A DNA stretch of 64,000 nucleotides from a bacterium. Lineage in GTDB: Bacteria; UBP6; UBA1177; JAKLFG01. Below the pieces are notes generated by a model. It did no database searches. It saw nothing but the letters and a program-made list of their open reading frames with translations, and was not told the DNA's origin. Positions 43,616 through 53,856 of the stretch are shown piece by piece. Location: NCBI GenBank assembly GCA_022709425.1, contig JAKLIW010000006.1, positions 62,001-126,000 of the forward strand. The letters are read 5' to 3'. The translations under genes and the position numbers were made by a program. The stretch's first letter is position 1, and each line of letters starts with the position of its first letter.

Positions 43616-43644
43616 TTGCCAGCCGTTTTTTTATATGCTAGGAT
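43616..43644 (+). promoter_or_regulatory. Predicted promoter of Cys-rich lipoprotein gene
   Basis: TTGCCA, 17-bp spacer, TAGGAT, 30 bp before the ATG; back-to-back with the groES promoter. Confidence 0.5.
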
Positions 43645-43674
43645 GCCTGCGGGCAACCGAAGGAGGGACAATTC

Positions 43675-44520
43675 ATGGAACGGCTCATCAGTATGCTGGC
43701 GGCGTGCGCTACCTTATTTATTATAGCCTGTGACGGTGGGGTGACGGGCGGTAGCGACAGCATGGCTGAAAAGGACTCAGTGGTTGAGGAAGATTCGGCG
43801 GTGTCGGACGATCCGACCGATTCGACCGATCAGTCAGATCCGACCGATCAAACGATAGACACCGACACCGACGTAACTGATGAGCCGGTGACCGACGACA
43901 CGACCACCGACAACGAACAGCCCGACATCGACACCGCGCCGGGTGACAAGTACTGCTATCGTACCTGTTCAACACCCGATGACTGCGTCGATGCCAACCC
44001 TCAGGCGATCACCGACGCCGACAACTACACCTGCGACGACGGCATCTGCGTCTACAAGGGGTGCAACAACTCGACCGAATGCGAGACCACCTACCAATCG
44101 ACCGACTACGGTTGCAACACCGACTCCGGCTACGGCACCCCGACCTGTGTCCAGAAATGTTCGGTCGCCGGCGACTGCGTGAGTCAGTATGCGCCGCTCC
44201 CGGCCTATGACGACGATAACTACCTCTGCACCGGACAGGGGTTCTGCAAGTATCTCGGGTGCAACACCGATCAGGAGTGCGTCGACACGATGAGTTCCAC
44301 CGGGAAGACCTACGGCTGTTTTCTGAATGAGGCGATCGAGATGAAGTTCTGTGAGATACGCTGTTCGACCTACCTCGATTGCGGCTCAAGCTCCACCGGC
44401 CCCGCCTATACTCCCGACCGTTACACCTGCGAGAACCAGCGGTGCATCTACCACGGATGCGACAACGCCCAACAGTGCATCGATTCTTTCAGTGCCGGGT
44501 ACGATTGCCGCGAACCTTGA
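43675..44520 (+). CDS. Cys-rich lipoprotein with Asp/Thr linker
   Basis: 281 residues. The signal peptide ends in lipobox FIIAC. A 60-residue Asp/Ser/Thr-rich linker follows ([17 protein letters not shown]...). From ~95 there are four related Cys-rich units of ~45-50 residues ([41 protein letters not shown], each with YTC..ICVYKGC-like second half). Even cysteine spacing suggests disulfide-linked extracellular modules. The architecture (lipobox, acidic linker, Cys block) matches the lipoprotein at 31036. Function unknown. Ribosome site GGAGG. Confidence 0.85.
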   Translation: MERLISMLAACATLFIIACDGGVTGGSDSMAEKDSVVEEDSAVSDDPTDSTDQSDPTDQTIDTDTDVTDEPVTDDTTTDNEQPDIDTAPGDKYCYRTCSTPDDCVDANPQAITDADNYTCDDGICVYKGCNNSTECETTYQSTDYGCNTDSGYGTPTCVQKCSVAGDCVSQYAPLPAYDDDNYLCTGQGFCKYLGCNTDQECVDTMSSTGKTYGCFLNEAIEMKFCEIRCSTYLDCGSSSTGPAYTPDRYTCENQRCIYHGCDNAQQCIDSFSAGYDCREP

Positions 44521-44545
44521 ATTTTCTGAAATAAACTCCCCCGCC

Positions 44546-44573
44546 TTGACTTTTCCGTTCGACGAACTATAAA
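44546..44573 (+). promoter_or_regulatory. Predicted promoter of ferredoxin gene
   Basis: TTGACT, 16-bp spacer, TATAAA, 39 bp before the ATG. Confidence 0.65.
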
Positions 44574-44612
44574 CAACTTGCCACTAGCAATTTTCGTGGC
44601 GCGGAGGTGTGT

Positions 44613-44843
44613 ATGGCGAAGAAGAAAGCGGTCCTCAACGAGTCGAAATGCGATAACAGCCCCTTCTGTCCCGTCGTGAAGGTCTGCCCGGTCAAAGCGG
44701 CGACACGGGCGGGCGGCACCGGCGGATTCCTCGGGATGTTCGGCGGCGGCGGAAAGGTCGCCATCGATGCCGCGAAATGTACCGGCTGCGGTGTTTGTGT
44801 GCAGTACTGCCCGCACGGGGCGGTGACGATGGGGAAAGATTGA
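44613..44843 (+). CDS. Small ferredoxin-like iron-sulfur protein
   Basis: 76 residues. The second half has a canonical four-Cys motif CTGCGVCVQYCP. The first half has CDNSPFCPVVKVCP (C-x5-C-x5-CP), which lacks one Cys of the standard C-x2-C-x2-C-x3-CP set. It may therefore carry one [4Fe-4S] cluster plus a [3Fe-4S] or altered site. A Gly-rich insert (TGGFLGMFGGGG) separates the two. ATG at 44613 has GGAGG 6 nt upstream; single-gene unit. Redox partner unknown. Confidence 0.85.
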   Translation: MAKKKAVLNESKCDNSPFCPVVKVCPVKAATRAGGTGGFLGMFGGGGKVAIDAAKCTGCGVCVQYCPHGAVTMGKD

Positions 44844-44853
44844 TCTATCCGGG

Positions 44854-45528
44854 TCAGATATCGTCGAAGATGTCCTTTTCCTGCTTGGGCTGGAACATCT
44901 GCGGATCGAATTCGGTCTGTGCTTCTATCTCGCCGGGCCACAGGTAGAACGGCTCGGCATTCCCCTCGCTCATCCCGCGCCAAGTTTCATCACTGTAGAT
45001 GATATCGACCGTCTCGCTTTTTATCTCGACCAGCTCGCCGCGCCGGAGAAGATAGTAGAGATCGTATTCGCGACAGACCTTTCCCTCTATCGTTTCGGCG
45101 CATTCGCCGTTCAATTCAAACCGGCCCCCGACCATGACCGAAAGCACTTTGTAAGGAAGCACCATCCCAAAGACGCTCGCCGATATCGCCGGCCATGGCT
45201 GTGGTTCTTCCCAAGTACCATCATGGAAGACATGCGCCGCGATCCCCTGCATGATGATGGTAGCGCCATGGGTGTGGAAGGGGCCGAACACATCGATGCG
45301 CCAAGTGGCCGGATCGGCGCAGAACATCTCGTAATCGACCTTGTAACGGTCTCCCTGCGTGATGACTTGCACCTCCCCTTCGGCCTGAAAAGAGGCCAGC
45401 CCGTCATTGATCGTCATTTTTTCGGGCTTCCAGTCGAGGTTGCGTGACAGGTCTATGTGAGAAATAAATATCGGTCCGCACGAAAGAAGAAAACAGGCGG
45501 CGAACACCGCGAGAAAAAAAGCTTTCAT
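44854..45528 (-). CDS. LolB-like lipoprotein
   Basis: 224 residues with signal peptide and lipobox FLLSC near residue 17. The body (SFQAEGEVQVITQGDRYKVDYEMF, WRIDVFGPFHTHGATIIMQG, FGMVLPYKVLSVMVGG) has the beta-rich pattern of LolA/LolB-type lipoprotein carriers or DUF4292 relatives, but similarity is weak. Starts in a 4-bp overlap with the ftsH stop, so it is coexpressed with ftsH. Possible role in outer-membrane lipoprotein handling is inferred. Confidence 0.7.
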   Translation of the reverse strand: MKAFFLAVFAACFLLSCGPIFISHIDLSRNLDWKPEKMTINDGLASFQAEGEVQVITQGDRYKVDYEMFCADPATWRIDVFGPFHTHGATIIMQGIAAHVFHDGTWEEPQPWPAISASVFGMVLPYKVLSVMVGGRFELNGECAETIEGKVCREYDLYYLLRRGELVEIKSETVDIIYSDETWRGMSEGNAEPFYLWPGEIEAQTEFDPQMFQPKQEKDIFDDI

Positions 45529-47369
45529 GCAGGAATGCCTTCGGTGGCGGGTGCGACCGGCGCAGCCGGATCATCCGGAGCTTTTTTGTCGAAAATGGCG
45601 TCGATATCGATCTTTTCGATGGTCTCTTTCTCCATCAGGAGCTTCACCATCTGCTCGACCTTGTCGCGATTTTCCTTCAGTATCGTCGCGGCGCCGTCGT
45701 ACGCCTCGGTGATGATGCGGTGTATCTCGCGGTCTATCCGCTCGGCGGTGTATTCGCTCATATGGGCGCGACGGGTCAGCTCCCGGCCGAGGAAGACCTC
45801 CTCCTCGCTTTCGCCGTAGTTGATCGGACCCAGCTCGTCGCTCATCCCCCAGTGCATAACCATGTTGCGCACCAGACGACTGGCCCGTTCGATGTCGTTG
45901 CCGGCGCCGGTGGTTATCTTGCCGATGAACAGCGCCTCGGCGCAACGGCCGCCCATCAGGATACGGATGCGGGCGATGAGTTCCTCGCGGGTATGGTCGT
46001 AGCGGTCCTTTTCGGGAAGCATCTGCGTGACACCGAGCGCCCGGCCGCGCGGTACGATGGAAACCTTGTAGATCGGATCGGAGCCGGGGGTAAAGTAACC
46101 GACCACCGCATGTCCCGCCTCGTGGTAAGCGGTAACCTTCTTCTCCTCGTCGGTGAGCACCAGACTGCGCCGTTCCTTCCCCATGAGGACCTTGTCCTTC
46201 GCCTCCTCGATCTCCTTCATCGCGACCTTTTCCTTGCCGCGCTTGGCCGCGAGGAGCGCCGCTTCGTTGAGGAGATTGGCCAGATCGGCGCCCGAGAAGC
46301 CGGGGGTCCCCTTCGCGATCTGCGCCAGATCGAGCACCTCTTCGTGACGCACATTCTTTATATGCACCAGCAGTATCTGTTCGCGACCCCGCACATCGGG
46401 CATCGGGACATAGACCTGCCGGTCGAAACGGCCGGGACGCAAAAGCGCCGGATCGAGGACATCGGGCCGGTTGGTGGCCGCCATAATGATGACGCCCGAA
46501 TCGGTGCCGAAACCGTCCATCTCCACGAGCAGTTGGTTGAGCGTCTGTTCGCGTTCGTCGTGACCGCCGCCGAGCCCCGCGCCGCGCTGGCGACCGACCG
46601 CGTCTATCTCATCGACGAAAACGATGCAGGGAGAACTCGCTTTGGCTTGCTGGAACAGATCGCGAACGCGGCTCGCGCCGACGCCGACGAACATCTCGAC
46701 GAAATCGCTGCCCGATATCGAAAAGAAGGGGACGCTCGCCTCACCGGCGATCGCCTTGGCCAGCAGCGTCTTGCCGGTGCCGGGAGGCCCGACCAGCAGC
46801 ACGCCGCGCGGGATCTTGGCACCCATCCGGGTGTAAGAGGCGGGCCGTTTGAGGAAATCGACCACCTCCTCCAACTCCTCTTTCGACTCGTCCACCCCAG
46901 CGACATCCTTAAATGTTATCGGGTTCTTATCCTTTGAGATAACACGGTGTTTCGATTTGCCGAAGGTGAATGCCTTGCCGCTGCCGCCCTGCAACTGCCG
47001 CATGAAAAAGACAAAGAACACTATGAGGATGATCATTGGGAGCCACGAAGCGAAGATCGCCTGCAGGAGGGTGTTGTCCTCCGGTTTCTTGTAGCGGGCG
47101 ATGACATTCTTGTCGGCAAGGATCTTCATCACCTCTTCGCCCGACGGGCCGATAGCGATGAACTGCTTGCCGTCCACGAAATTTCCCTTGTACTCGACGC
47201 CGTCTATCTCGACCTGCTTGACCTCGCCGTTCTTGACGCGATTGAGGAAGGTCGACATGTCGACCTCTTCCACCGTGGAACGTTCGGCGAGCTTCGAGAT
47301 ATTGAATATGATGAACAGCGCGGCGAGGAGCACCGCCCATATCACCAGACTCTTGTAATTGAACTTCAT
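45525..47369 (-). CDS. ftsH: ATP-dependent zinc metalloprotease FtsH
   Basis: 614-residue membrane-anchored AAA+ protease for quality control. Two N-terminal transmembrane helices (~8-25 and ~105-123) flank a periplasmic domain. AAA domain: Walker A GPPGTGKT, Walker [12 protein letters not shown], arginine-finger region. Zinc motif HEAGH in the M41 domain. Ribosome site GAGG is a little far (11 nt). Followed in overlap by the LolB-like lipoprotein gene. Confidence 0.97.
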   Translation of the reverse strand: MKFNYKSLVIWAVLLAALFIIFNISKLAERSTVEEVDMSTFLNRVKNGEVKQVEIDGVEYKGNFVDGKQFIAIGPSGEEVMKILADKNVIARYKKPEDNTLLQAIFASWLPMIILIVFFVFFMRQLQGGSGKAFTFGKSKHRVISKDKNPITFKDVAGVDESKEELEEVVDFLKRPASYTRMGAKIPRGVLLVGPPGTGKTLLAKAIAGEASVPFFSISGSDFVEMFVGVGASRVRDLFQQAKASSPCIVFVDEIDAVGRQRGAGLGGGHDEREQTLNQLLVEMDGFGTDSGVIIMAATNRPDVLDPALLRPGRFDRQVYVPMPDVRGREQILLVHIKNVRHEEVLDLAQIAKGTPGFSGADLANLLNEAALLAAKRGKEKVAMKEIEEAKDKVLMGKERRSLVLTDEEKKVTAYHEAGHAVVGYFTPGSDPIYKVSIVPRGRALGVTQMLPEKDRYDHTREELIARIRILMGGRCAEALFIGKITTGAGNDIERASRLVRNMVMHWGMSDELGPINYGESEEEVFLGRELTRRAHMSEYTAERIDREIHRIITEAYDGAATILKENRDKVEQMVKLLMEKETIEKIDIDAIFDKKAPDDPAAPVAPATEGIPA

Positions 47370-47407
47370 TGCCGTTTAACCTCGTGCGGGTACCAAAAAA
47401 CCGGACG

Positions 47408-47435
47408 ATTATAACCGAGAAATCCGATTTTGCAA
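47408..47435 (-). promoter_or_regulatory. Predicted promoter of ftsH
   Basis: Minus-strand TTGCAA, 16-bp spacer, perfect TATAAT. Confidence 0.75.
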
Positions 47436-47469
47436 CTTTGCGACGCATATCTTTCCGCACCCGAAAAAC

Positions 47470-47498
47470 TTGTCAAACCGCCCCCGTTCGTACATGAT
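47470..47498 (+). promoter_or_regulatory. Predicted promoter of prs
   Basis: TTGTCA, 17-bp spacer, CATGAT; the -10 is weak. Confidence 0.45.
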
Positions 47499-47533
47499 AG
47501 GGCCGACCGGTGAACGATACGAGGAGGAACGAT

Positions 47534-48559
47534 ATGAGTCAGTCGCGCGGCAAGTTGGGCATCATGACCTGCAACTCGGGCAAAGCCTTTGCCGATAAGG
47601 TGGTCCAGCACATCGAACAGATATACAGCAAGAAGGCGATCGAAGAGGAGTTCAAGTATGTCTTCTCCGAAGAGGTGCGCTTCGCCAACGGCGAACTTAA
47701 AAGCGTCGTCCATGAACCGGTGCGCGGGTACGATCTTTATATCATCCAACTTATGGACGACCCGCTTTCCCCGGTCTCGGTCAACGACAACCTCATGGCG
47801 CTCGCCACCTCGATAAACGCCGCCTACAACAGCGATGTCGAATCGGTCACCGCCGTCATCCCGCAGTTCCCCAACAGCCGTCAGGAACGGCGCAAGGGGC
47901 GCGAAAGCCTCACTGCCGCGATGACCGCGCAGTTCCTCGAGGAATGCGGCGCCAACCGGGTGCTCACCATCGACATCCACGCCGAGGCGATCGTCGGGTT
48001 CTTCCGCAAGGCGCGGCTCGACAACCTTCATGCGTCGAAGGAACTCATCAAATATCTGCACGCCAACAACCTCGTATCGCCCAACACCGTGGTGGTCGCC
48101 CCCGATGTCGGATCGGCCGAGACGGCGCGCTACTACAGCCGCGAACTGAAATGCGACATGGCGATGATCGTCAAGGAACGCGACTATTCCAAGACCTCGA
48201 CCGTCATCTCGACCCGACTGGTCGGCAACGTAAAGGATCGCGACATCCTCATCATCGACGACATGATCGCGACCGGCGGCACCCTTATCGCCGCCTGCCG
48301 GATGCTGAAGGAATTCGGCGCGCGGCGCATCGACGTGGCGGTCACCTTCCCCTTCTTCAACGGATCGGCGGTGCAGAATATCGACGCGGCGTGGCACGAG
48401 GGGATCATCAACACCATCGCCGGGACCAACACGGTGTGGCGCGGCGAGGAGTTCTGCAAAAAACATGAATGGTACCGCGAGGTCGATGTGACGCGGCTGT
48501 TCGCCGAGGTCATCTACCGCATCAACCACATGAAATCGATATCGGGCCTGCTTGACTGA
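47534..48559 (+). CDS. prs: Ribose-phosphate pyrophosphokinase
   Basis: 341 residues. Makes PRPP, the precursor of purine, pyrimidine, His and Trp synthesis. The PRPP loop [12 protein letters not shown], metal-site [15 protein letters not shown] and [14 protein letters not shown] (in place of the usual RQDRK) identify it. The C-terminal part is a little longer than the ~315-residue norm. ATG at 47534 has GGAGG 7 nt upstream, whereas the upstream ATG at 47510 has none. purC two genes downstream uses the same pathway. Confidence 0.93.
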   Translation: MSQSRGKLGIMTCNSGKAFADKVVQHIEQIYSKKAIEEEFKYVFSEEVRFANGELKSVVHEPVRGYDLYIIQLMDDPLSPVSVNDNLMALATSINAAYNSDVESVTAVIPQFPNSRQERRKGRESLTAAMTAQFLEECGANRVLTIDIHAEAIVGFFRKARLDNLHASKELIKYLHANNLVSPNTVVVAPDVGSAETARYYSRELKCDMAMIVKERDYSKTSTVISTRLVGNVKDRDILIIDDMIATGGTLIAACRMLKEFGARRIDVAVTFPFFNGSAVQNIDAAWHEGIINTIAGTNTVWRGEEFCKKHEWYREVDVTRLFAEVIYRINHMKSISGLLD

Positions 48560-50177
48560 CATTTTGGTGCCGGCATCGCTTCTCCAGAACGATGTCTTCA
48601 TTCTTTTTTTCATCATCGCCCTCGGTAAACTGCTGGAACAAGTGCGGATAAAGCAGTTCTCGCTCGGTATCGCGTCGATCTTCATCATCGCCGCCGTGTT
48701 CGGTTACTACGGGTTCACCCTCAACGGCGACTTCCAGTCCTTTGCACTCGCCCTGTTCATCTACTGTGTCGGCCTTGAGGCAGGGCCACAGTTCGCTGCG
48801 CTGTTCTCGCAGAGCGGCCTCCGGTGGTTGCCGGTGCCGTTCCTCTATACCGCCGCCCTGATGGCGGTGACGCTGGCGACCGCCTTTTTCTCGGGCGACC
48901 GCTTCCCCGCCGGTACTTTCGTCGGCCTTTACACCGGCGCCTATATCTCGACCCCGGCGATGGCATCGGTGCTGGCCCATTCGGCCGATGCCGCCATCGG
49001 CGCCGCCTTCGGACTCATCTACCCCCTTTCGTTCGTCGGCACGATCTATCTGGTGCCGCTCCTGCCGCACATTTTCCGCCATCCGGTCGACCGACTCGTC
49101 GCCGAATATAAGCAGAAGGCGATCGACCCCGCCAACGCCCGCGTCGTCGCCTTTTTCCGCGTCAGCAACCCGAACATCATCGGCAAGGGGTTCGATGCCC
49201 TGTCGCGCTTCGGCCTGAACGAGGTGGTTTTTTCCCGCTATATCGAACAGGGAAAAAGCCGTCTGGCCGATCCCGCGGTGACCCTGCGCGAAGGGGGCTT
49301 CGTGGCGGCGGTCGGCCGCCGCGCCGATCTCGAAAGCCTCGCGCTTCTCATCGGTCCCGCCGAAGAACCGCAGCTTGATTCCAGCGACCCGCTCGCCACG
49401 CGCCGCATCCTCGTTTCGCGCCGCAATGTGGCGGGGAAGACCTTGCGCTCGCTCGATGTCGACCATGCCTGCGCGGTCCGGATAACCCGCATCGTGCGCG
49501 GATCGGTCGAATTGCCGCCCGAACCGGACCGGCAGATCGTGCTGGGCGACCGCGTCGTGGCGGTCGGCACCGTCGAGAATCTCGACCGGCTCACCCGTCT
49601 GCTGGGCGATGATGTGGAGGAGATGTTCAAGACCCAGTTCGCCCCCATCTCCATCGGCATCACGCTCGGCATACTCATCGGAACGCTTCCGATCCCCGGC
49701 CTTGGCTACCGGCTGGGCCTCACCGGCGGCGTCCTCATAACTGCGCTCTACCTCGGCCACCGGGTGAAATTCCTCGGCGTACTCTGGCAGATGCCGCATC
49801 AGGCCAACGCATTCTTGCGGCAGTTCTCGCTCTATGTCTTCTATGTCGCCGCCGGGACCAGCGTCGGCAAGGAGCTGTTCCATCTCTTCGCCGACCCGGG
49901 GAGCGCCCTGCTCATCACCGAATGTTTCGTTCTCGCGTTCCTGCCGCTCATCCTCACCTACGCCATCGCAACCCTTGTTCTGCGGAAACACCCGCTGGAG
50001 ACGGTGGGGCTTCTCGCCGGGACGCTCAACAACACCTCGATCGTCGCCTACGCCGGCGACAAGATGAAAAGCGATATCGCCAACGCGCCGTTCTCCTTCG
50101 CCTATCCGCTGGGCCTGCTCCTTGCGCTGATGTCGGCCGAGGCGATGCTGCCGCTCCTGAAACTGATCATGCCGTGA
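48552..50177 (+). CDS. AspT/YidE-type transporter with TrkA-C domains
   Basis: 541 residues. Two hydrophobic domains (~15-175 and ~370-541, four to six helices each) flank two RCK_C/TrkA-C-like domains (~190-360: [57 protein letters not shown]). The GLEAGPQF and [15 protein letters not shown] motifs are those of the aspartate:alanine exchanger family. The substrate is unknown. The start is uncertain: TTG at 48552 overlaps the prs stop; TTG/GTG at 48564/48567 are alternatives, and no ribosome site is clear. Confidence 0.85.
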   Translation: MTDILVPASLLQNDVFILFFIIALGKLLEQVRIKQFSLGIASIFIIAAVFGYYGFTLNGDFQSFALALFIYCVGLEAGPQFAALFSQSGLRWLPVPFLYTAALMAVTLATAFFSGDRFPAGTFVGLYTGAYISTPAMASVLAHSADAAIGAAFGLIYPLSFVGTIYLVPLLPHIFRHPVDRLVAEYKQKAIDPANARVVAFFRVSNPNIIGKGFDALSRFGLNEVVFSRYIEQGKSRLADPAVTLREGGFVAAVGRRADLESLALLIGPAEEPQLDSSDPLATRRILVSRRNVAGKTLRSLDVDHACAVRITRIVRGSVELPPEPDRQIVLGDRVVAVGTVENLDRLTRLLGDDVEEMFKTQFAPISIGITLGILIGTLPIPGLGYRLGLTGGVLITALYLGHRVKFLGVLWQMPHQANAFLRQFSLYVFYVAAGTSVGKELFHLFADPGSALLITECFVLAFLPLILTYAIATLVLRKHPLETVGLLAGTLNNTSIVAYAGDKMKSDIANAPFSFAYPLGLLLALMSAEAMLPLLKLIMP

Positions 50178-50209
50178 ACCATGCAATATAACACTGTGGA
50201 GGAAGCATC

Positions 50210-51097
50210 ATGGTAAGGATCGAAAAAGTGTCGGGCAGAGATGTACTGATGGAAAGCGAGATCCCGTTCCTGAAGGTATTCAAAAAAGGAAAAGTGCGCG
50301 AGGTCTACGAACTGGGCGACTATCTACTCATCATCGCCACCGACCGCCTGTCGGCATTCGATGTGGTGATGAAAAGCGGCATTCCGCACAAAGGGATCTA
50401 CCTCACCAAACAGAGCTCTTTCTGGTTCAAATTCCTCAACCAGAAAGGCTATCTGACCCATTTCGTGACCGACGACATCGCTGAAATGGCAAAGCTCACC
50501 GGCGAGAAACGGCTGCTCGATCTGCCGTGGCTCAAGGGACGGACGATGCTCGGCAAGAAGGCCGAACTGGTCCCGGTCGAGGCGGTCTGCCGTTTCCGCG
50601 TGTTCGGGTCGGCGGTGCCGGCGCTCAAGGAGAAGAAATGGATCTGGGACGCCCCCGAGATCGACGGCGAGATAAAAGAGGGTGCGCTCATCAAGAATGG
50701 CCCGCTGTTCACCCCGACCGAAAAATCGGAGACCGACGACAAGATATCGTTCGACCAGATGGTCACGATCGTCGGCGACAAAACGCGCGCCGAAGAGATA
50801 AAGAATAAGACACTCGAGATCTTCAAACTGGTCAACGATCACGCGCAGAAGACCTTCGGCTTCGAGATAGCCGACGGCAAGATCGAATGGGGCCTCCACG
50901 GCGGCAAACTCATGCTCATCGACGAGACCTTCACGAGCGATTCGGCCCGCTTCATGCCCGATAAGTCGAAGGAATTCTTCCGTTCGTGGCTGAAGGACAA
51001 CAATCTCAAAGGGCAGGCGGTCGCCCTCCCCGACGACATCGCGCTGGCGGTCGCCGATCTCTACGCCTCGCAGTGCCGCTCGATGCGGGTGCTGTAA
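50210..51097 (+). CDS. purC: Phosphoribosylaminoimidazole-succinocarboxamide synthase
   Basis: 295-residue SAICAR synthase of de novo purine synthesis. FKKGKVREVYELGDYLLIIATDRLSAFD at ~25-52, GKKAELVPVEAVCRF, and DEIK-like LIDETFTSDSARF near 240 are family motifs. GGAGG lies 8 nt before the ATG. It follows prs and an AspT-type transporter in the same direction, so PRPP and purine synthesis may be cotranscribed; purC needs aspartate, which makes the neighbouring aspartate-type transporter interesting. Confidence 0.95.
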   Translation: MVRIEKVSGRDVLMESEIPFLKVFKKGKVREVYELGDYLLIIATDRLSAFDVVMKSGIPHKGIYLTKQSSFWFKFLNQKGYLTHFVTDDIAEMAKLTGEKRLLDLPWLKGRTMLGKKAELVPVEAVCRFRVFGSAVPALKEKKWIWDAPEIDGEIKEGALIKNGPLFTPTEKSETDDKISFDQMVTIVGDKTRAEEIKNKTLEIFKLVNDHAQKTFGFEIADGKIEWGLHGGKLMLIDETFTSDSARFMPDKSKEFFRSWLKDNNLKGQAVALPDDIALAVADLYASQCRSMRVL

Positions 51098-51113
51098 GGA
51101 ATTCTCTTTTCTT

Positions 51114-53024
51114 TTAAGGGATTATTATCCGTTTGTCGCCGGCATCGACCATGAGAGTGGTGAGGCGCGCGGCGAAGGCGGCCGGGTCGTCGACCGGGAG
51201 TCCGGCGGTAAGAAGCGACTGGTCGTAGAGGAGCGCGGCGTAGTCGCGCAGTTTCGGCGCGTCGGGGTTCTCGGCGTGAAGCCGCGTAAGCGTCGCGAAA
51301 ATCGCGTGGTCGGGGTTGAGTTCCAGCACCCGTTTCGCTTTGGGTGCCGCCATTTCGCCGCGCATGGTTTCGTTCAAGGTCTGTTCCATCGTGAGGCTTA
51401 ATCCCCCGTCGCCGCTCACGATGCAGGCGGGTGAACTCTTCAGCAGCGGCGAGAGACGCACCTCGGCTACCTTCCCGTCGAGGTGTTTCTTCACCGTCTC
51501 GATGAGTCCCTTGTGGGTCTCCTCTTTTTTCTTCTGCTCTTCCGCCGCCTCTTTGTCAAGCGCGAGGTCGGCGGCCGCTATGGAGCGGAGTTTCTTCCCC
51601 TCGTATTCGTGGAGCCCGACCGTCATGAATTCGTCTATCTTATCAATGAAATAGAGAACTTCGTAGCCCTTCTCGCGCAATGCCTCCATCTGCGGCAGAT
51701 GTTCGACCGCCGCCCGGTCGCGCCCTGCGGCGTAGTAGATGTCGCTCTGTCCTTCCTTCATCCGGCCGACATACTCTTTCAGCGTCGTCGGCTTGTCGCC
51801 GTGCGAACTCGGGAAGAGGAGCAGGTCCTTCAGCTTATCGGCCTCGCGGCCGAACCCGGCGTAGACGCCTCCTTTGAGCGCCCGGCCGAACTCCTCCCAG
51901 AACTTCTCGTAGTCGTCGCGTTTGTTCTCGACCATGTATTTGAGCGCGTCGAGCACCTTCTTCTCGACATTCTTCGCGATGGTCTTGAGCTGGCGGTCGT
52001 GCTGGAGCACTTCGCGGCTAAGGTTGAGCGAGAAGTCGGGTGAATCGACGAGTCCCTTCACGAAGCCGAGGTATTCAGGGAGCAGTTCCTTGCATTTCTC
52101 CATGATGAAGACCTGCCGCGAATAGAGCTTGAGGCCGCGCTCGAAGTGGGGCGACCAGAATTCGTACGGCACCTTCGACGGGATGAAGAGGAGCGCGGTG
52201 TATTCGACCGTCCCTTCGCCGCGGGTGTGGATGGTGTCGATGGGATCGTCCCACGCGTGGAATTCGGCGTGGTAGAAGTCACGGTACTGTTCGTCGGTCA
52301 CCTCCTGCTTGGCGCGCTGCCACAGCGGCACCATCGAGTTGAGCGTCTTTAACTCGGTCTCTTTCCCGTCATCCCCTTTCGGCATCTCCATTTTTATCGG
52401 GTAGCGGATGAAGTCGCTGTAGCGCTTGACGAGCGTCTCTATCTCGAGCGGATCGAGGAGATCGTTATCCATCCGGTCGGCGATATCGTCGCGCAGGTGA
52501 AGGGTGATGGCGGTACCGCGCGACTCCTTGTCGGTCTCTTCGACGGTGTAACTGCCGTCGCCCGCCGATTCCCAGCGGACCCCTTTCTCGCTTTTCGCGG
52601 CGCGGGTAATGAGCGTCACCTTCTTGGCCACCATGAAGGCGCTGTAGAAGCCGACGCCGAACTGCCCGATGAGGGCCAGCGCGTTCTCGCCGCTTTTTTC
52701 CTGCCCCATCTTCTCGAAGAATTCCTTGGTGCCGCTCTTGGCGATGGTGCCGATATTCTCGACCACCTCATCCTGTGTCATCCCGATGCCGTTGTCGGAA
52801 AGGGTGATGGTGCGTGCCTCCTTGTCGAGCGTGATGCGGATGCCGAGGTCGGTATCGGTCCCCATGAGGTCCGGTTCGGTGAGGGCGCGGAACTTCAGCT
52901 TATCGAGCGCGTCCGACGCGTTGGATATCAGTTCGCGCAGGAAGATCTCGCGGTGGGTGTAGATGCTGTTGATCATCAGGTCGAGGAGCTGTTTCGTTTC
53001 GGCCTTGAACTGTCTTTTTCCCAT
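51114..53024 (-). CDS. htpG: Chaperone protein HtpG (Hsp90)
   Basis: 636 residues. GHKL ATPase N-domain with LRELISNASDALDKL, DNGIGMTQDEVVENIG and IGQFGVGFYSAFMVA. The middle domain carries NLSREVLQHDR and the C-terminal dimerisation domain is complete. ATG at 53024 is chosen because GGAG stands 6 nt upstream; the ATG four codons before has none. Single-gene unit with own promoter. Confidence 0.97.
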   Translation of the reverse strand: MGKRQFKAETKQLLDLMINSIYTHREIFLRELISNASDALDKLKFRALTEPDLMGTDTDLGIRITLDKEARTITLSDNGIGMTQDEVVENIGTIAKSGTKEFFEKMGQEKSGENALALIGQFGVGFYSAFMVAKKVTLITRAAKSEKGVRWESAGDGSYTVEETDKESRGTAITLHLRDDIADRMDNDLLDPLEIETLVKRYSDFIRYPIKMEMPKGDDGKETELKTLNSMVPLWQRAKQEVTDEQYRDFYHAEFHAWDDPIDTIHTRGEGTVEYTALLFIPSKVPYEFWSPHFERGLKLYSRQVFIMEKCKELLPEYLGFVKGLVDSPDFSLNLSREVLQHDRQLKTIAKNVEKKVLDALKYMVENKRDDYEKFWEEFGRALKGGVYAGFGREADKLKDLLLFPSSHGDKPTTLKEYVGRMKEGQSDIYYAAGRDRAAVEHLPQMEALREKGYEVLYFIDKIDEFMTVGLHEYEGKKLRSIAAADLALDKEAAEEQKKKEETHKGLIETVKKHLDGKVAEVRLSPLLKSSPACIVSGDGGLSLTMEQTLNETMRGEMAAPKAKRVLELNPDHAIFATLTRLHAENPDAPKLRDYAALLYDQSLLTAGLPVDDPAAFAARLTTLMVDAGDKRIIIP

Positions 53025-53056
53025 GGTCGTCTCCATTACTTCACAAATACGAATCT

Positions 53057-53084
53057 CTTATAGGTATGAAAAGGCGAAAGTCAA
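53057..53084 (-). promoter_or_regulatory. Predicted promoter of htpG
   Basis: Minus-strand TTGACT, 16-bp spacer, TATAAG, just before the end of the upstream gene. Confidence 0.65.
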
Positions 53085-53091
53085 GGGCGCC

Positions 53092-53856
53092 CTAGAGCTC
53101 TATGACCATCCCGTCGTAGCCCGGTTCGACACCGGCGGGCAAGGTCCGCAGGAGCTCTTCGTGGTCGAAGCGGTGATTCATGTGGGTGAGGATGGCGCGG
53201 CATGGCGCGATGCGGCCGATGAGGACGAGGATATCGTCCAGTTTCATGTGTTTGTAATGGTCGTGTTTGACGGTGCACGATATGACCAGCGTATCGAGAT
53301 CGCGTAATTTTTCGATCTCGCGGTCAGTTATCTCGCTGATGTCGGCGATGAAGGCGAACTTGCCGGTACGGAAGCTCGCCATCGCGCTCTGTCCGTGCCG
53401 GTGGTAGAGCGGCGTGAGGGTAAGATCGCCGCAGGTCACCGGGCCGTCGCCGGTCACCGGGCGCGGATCAAGGAAACTGATGTCGCTGTATTCGTTCTCG
53501 TCAAAGAGGTATTTGAATCGGTCGCGTGCCGTGTCGATGACCGACGGCAAAGCATAGAGCGGGATGGGCGCTTTGTTGCGGAACGAAAATATCCGCAGAT
53601 CGTCTATCCCGGCGAAATGGTCGCTGTGGGTGTGGGTAAGCCAGAGGGCGTCGAGCCGCTGTATCCCGGCGACGAGCAGTTGTAGCCGTATCTCGAACGG
53701 CGTATCGATGAGGAGCGTGGTCTGCGCCGTCTCAAGGAGTATCGCAAAGCGGGTGCGGCGGTTGCGCGGATCGGCCGAATGACAGACGGGGCAATCGCAC
53801 AGGAGTTGCGGAGTGCCGGTGGACGATCCGGTACCGAGAAGGGTGACCCGCATCAT
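53092..53856 (-). CDS. Metallo-beta-lactamase-fold hydrolase (PhnP-like)
   Basis: 254 residues. The metal site is HTHSDHFAGIDDLR, with a structural zinc-like CDCPVCHSADPRNRR segment near residue 20 as in PhnP/cyclic phosphodiesterases. GTGSSTGTPQ at the start and SCTVKHDHYKHM and ILTHMNH later complete the pattern. The family hydrolyses phosphoribosyl cyclic phosphates and similar phosphodiesters; the substrate here is unknown. Start overlaps the upstream gene by 4 bp. Last gene of the kinase operon. Confidence 0.85.
   Translation of the reverse strand: MMRVTLLGTGSSTGTPQLLCDCPVCHSADPRNRRTRFAILLETAQTTLLIDTPFEIRLQLLVAGIQRLDALWLTHTHSDHFAGIDDLRIFSFRNKAPIPLYALPSVIDTARDRFKYLFDENEYSDISFLDPRPVTGDGPVTCGDLTLTPLYHRHGQSAMASFRTGKFAFIADISEITDREIEKLRDLDTLVISCTVKHDHYKHMKLDDILVLIGRIAPCRAILTHMNHRFDHEELLRTLPAGVEPGYDGMVIEL

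Noticed and set aside
44567..44983. Minus-strand open frame across the ferredoxin and the adjacent lipoprotein end
   Set aside because: Overlaps two supported genes in other frames; no ribosome site or motif.
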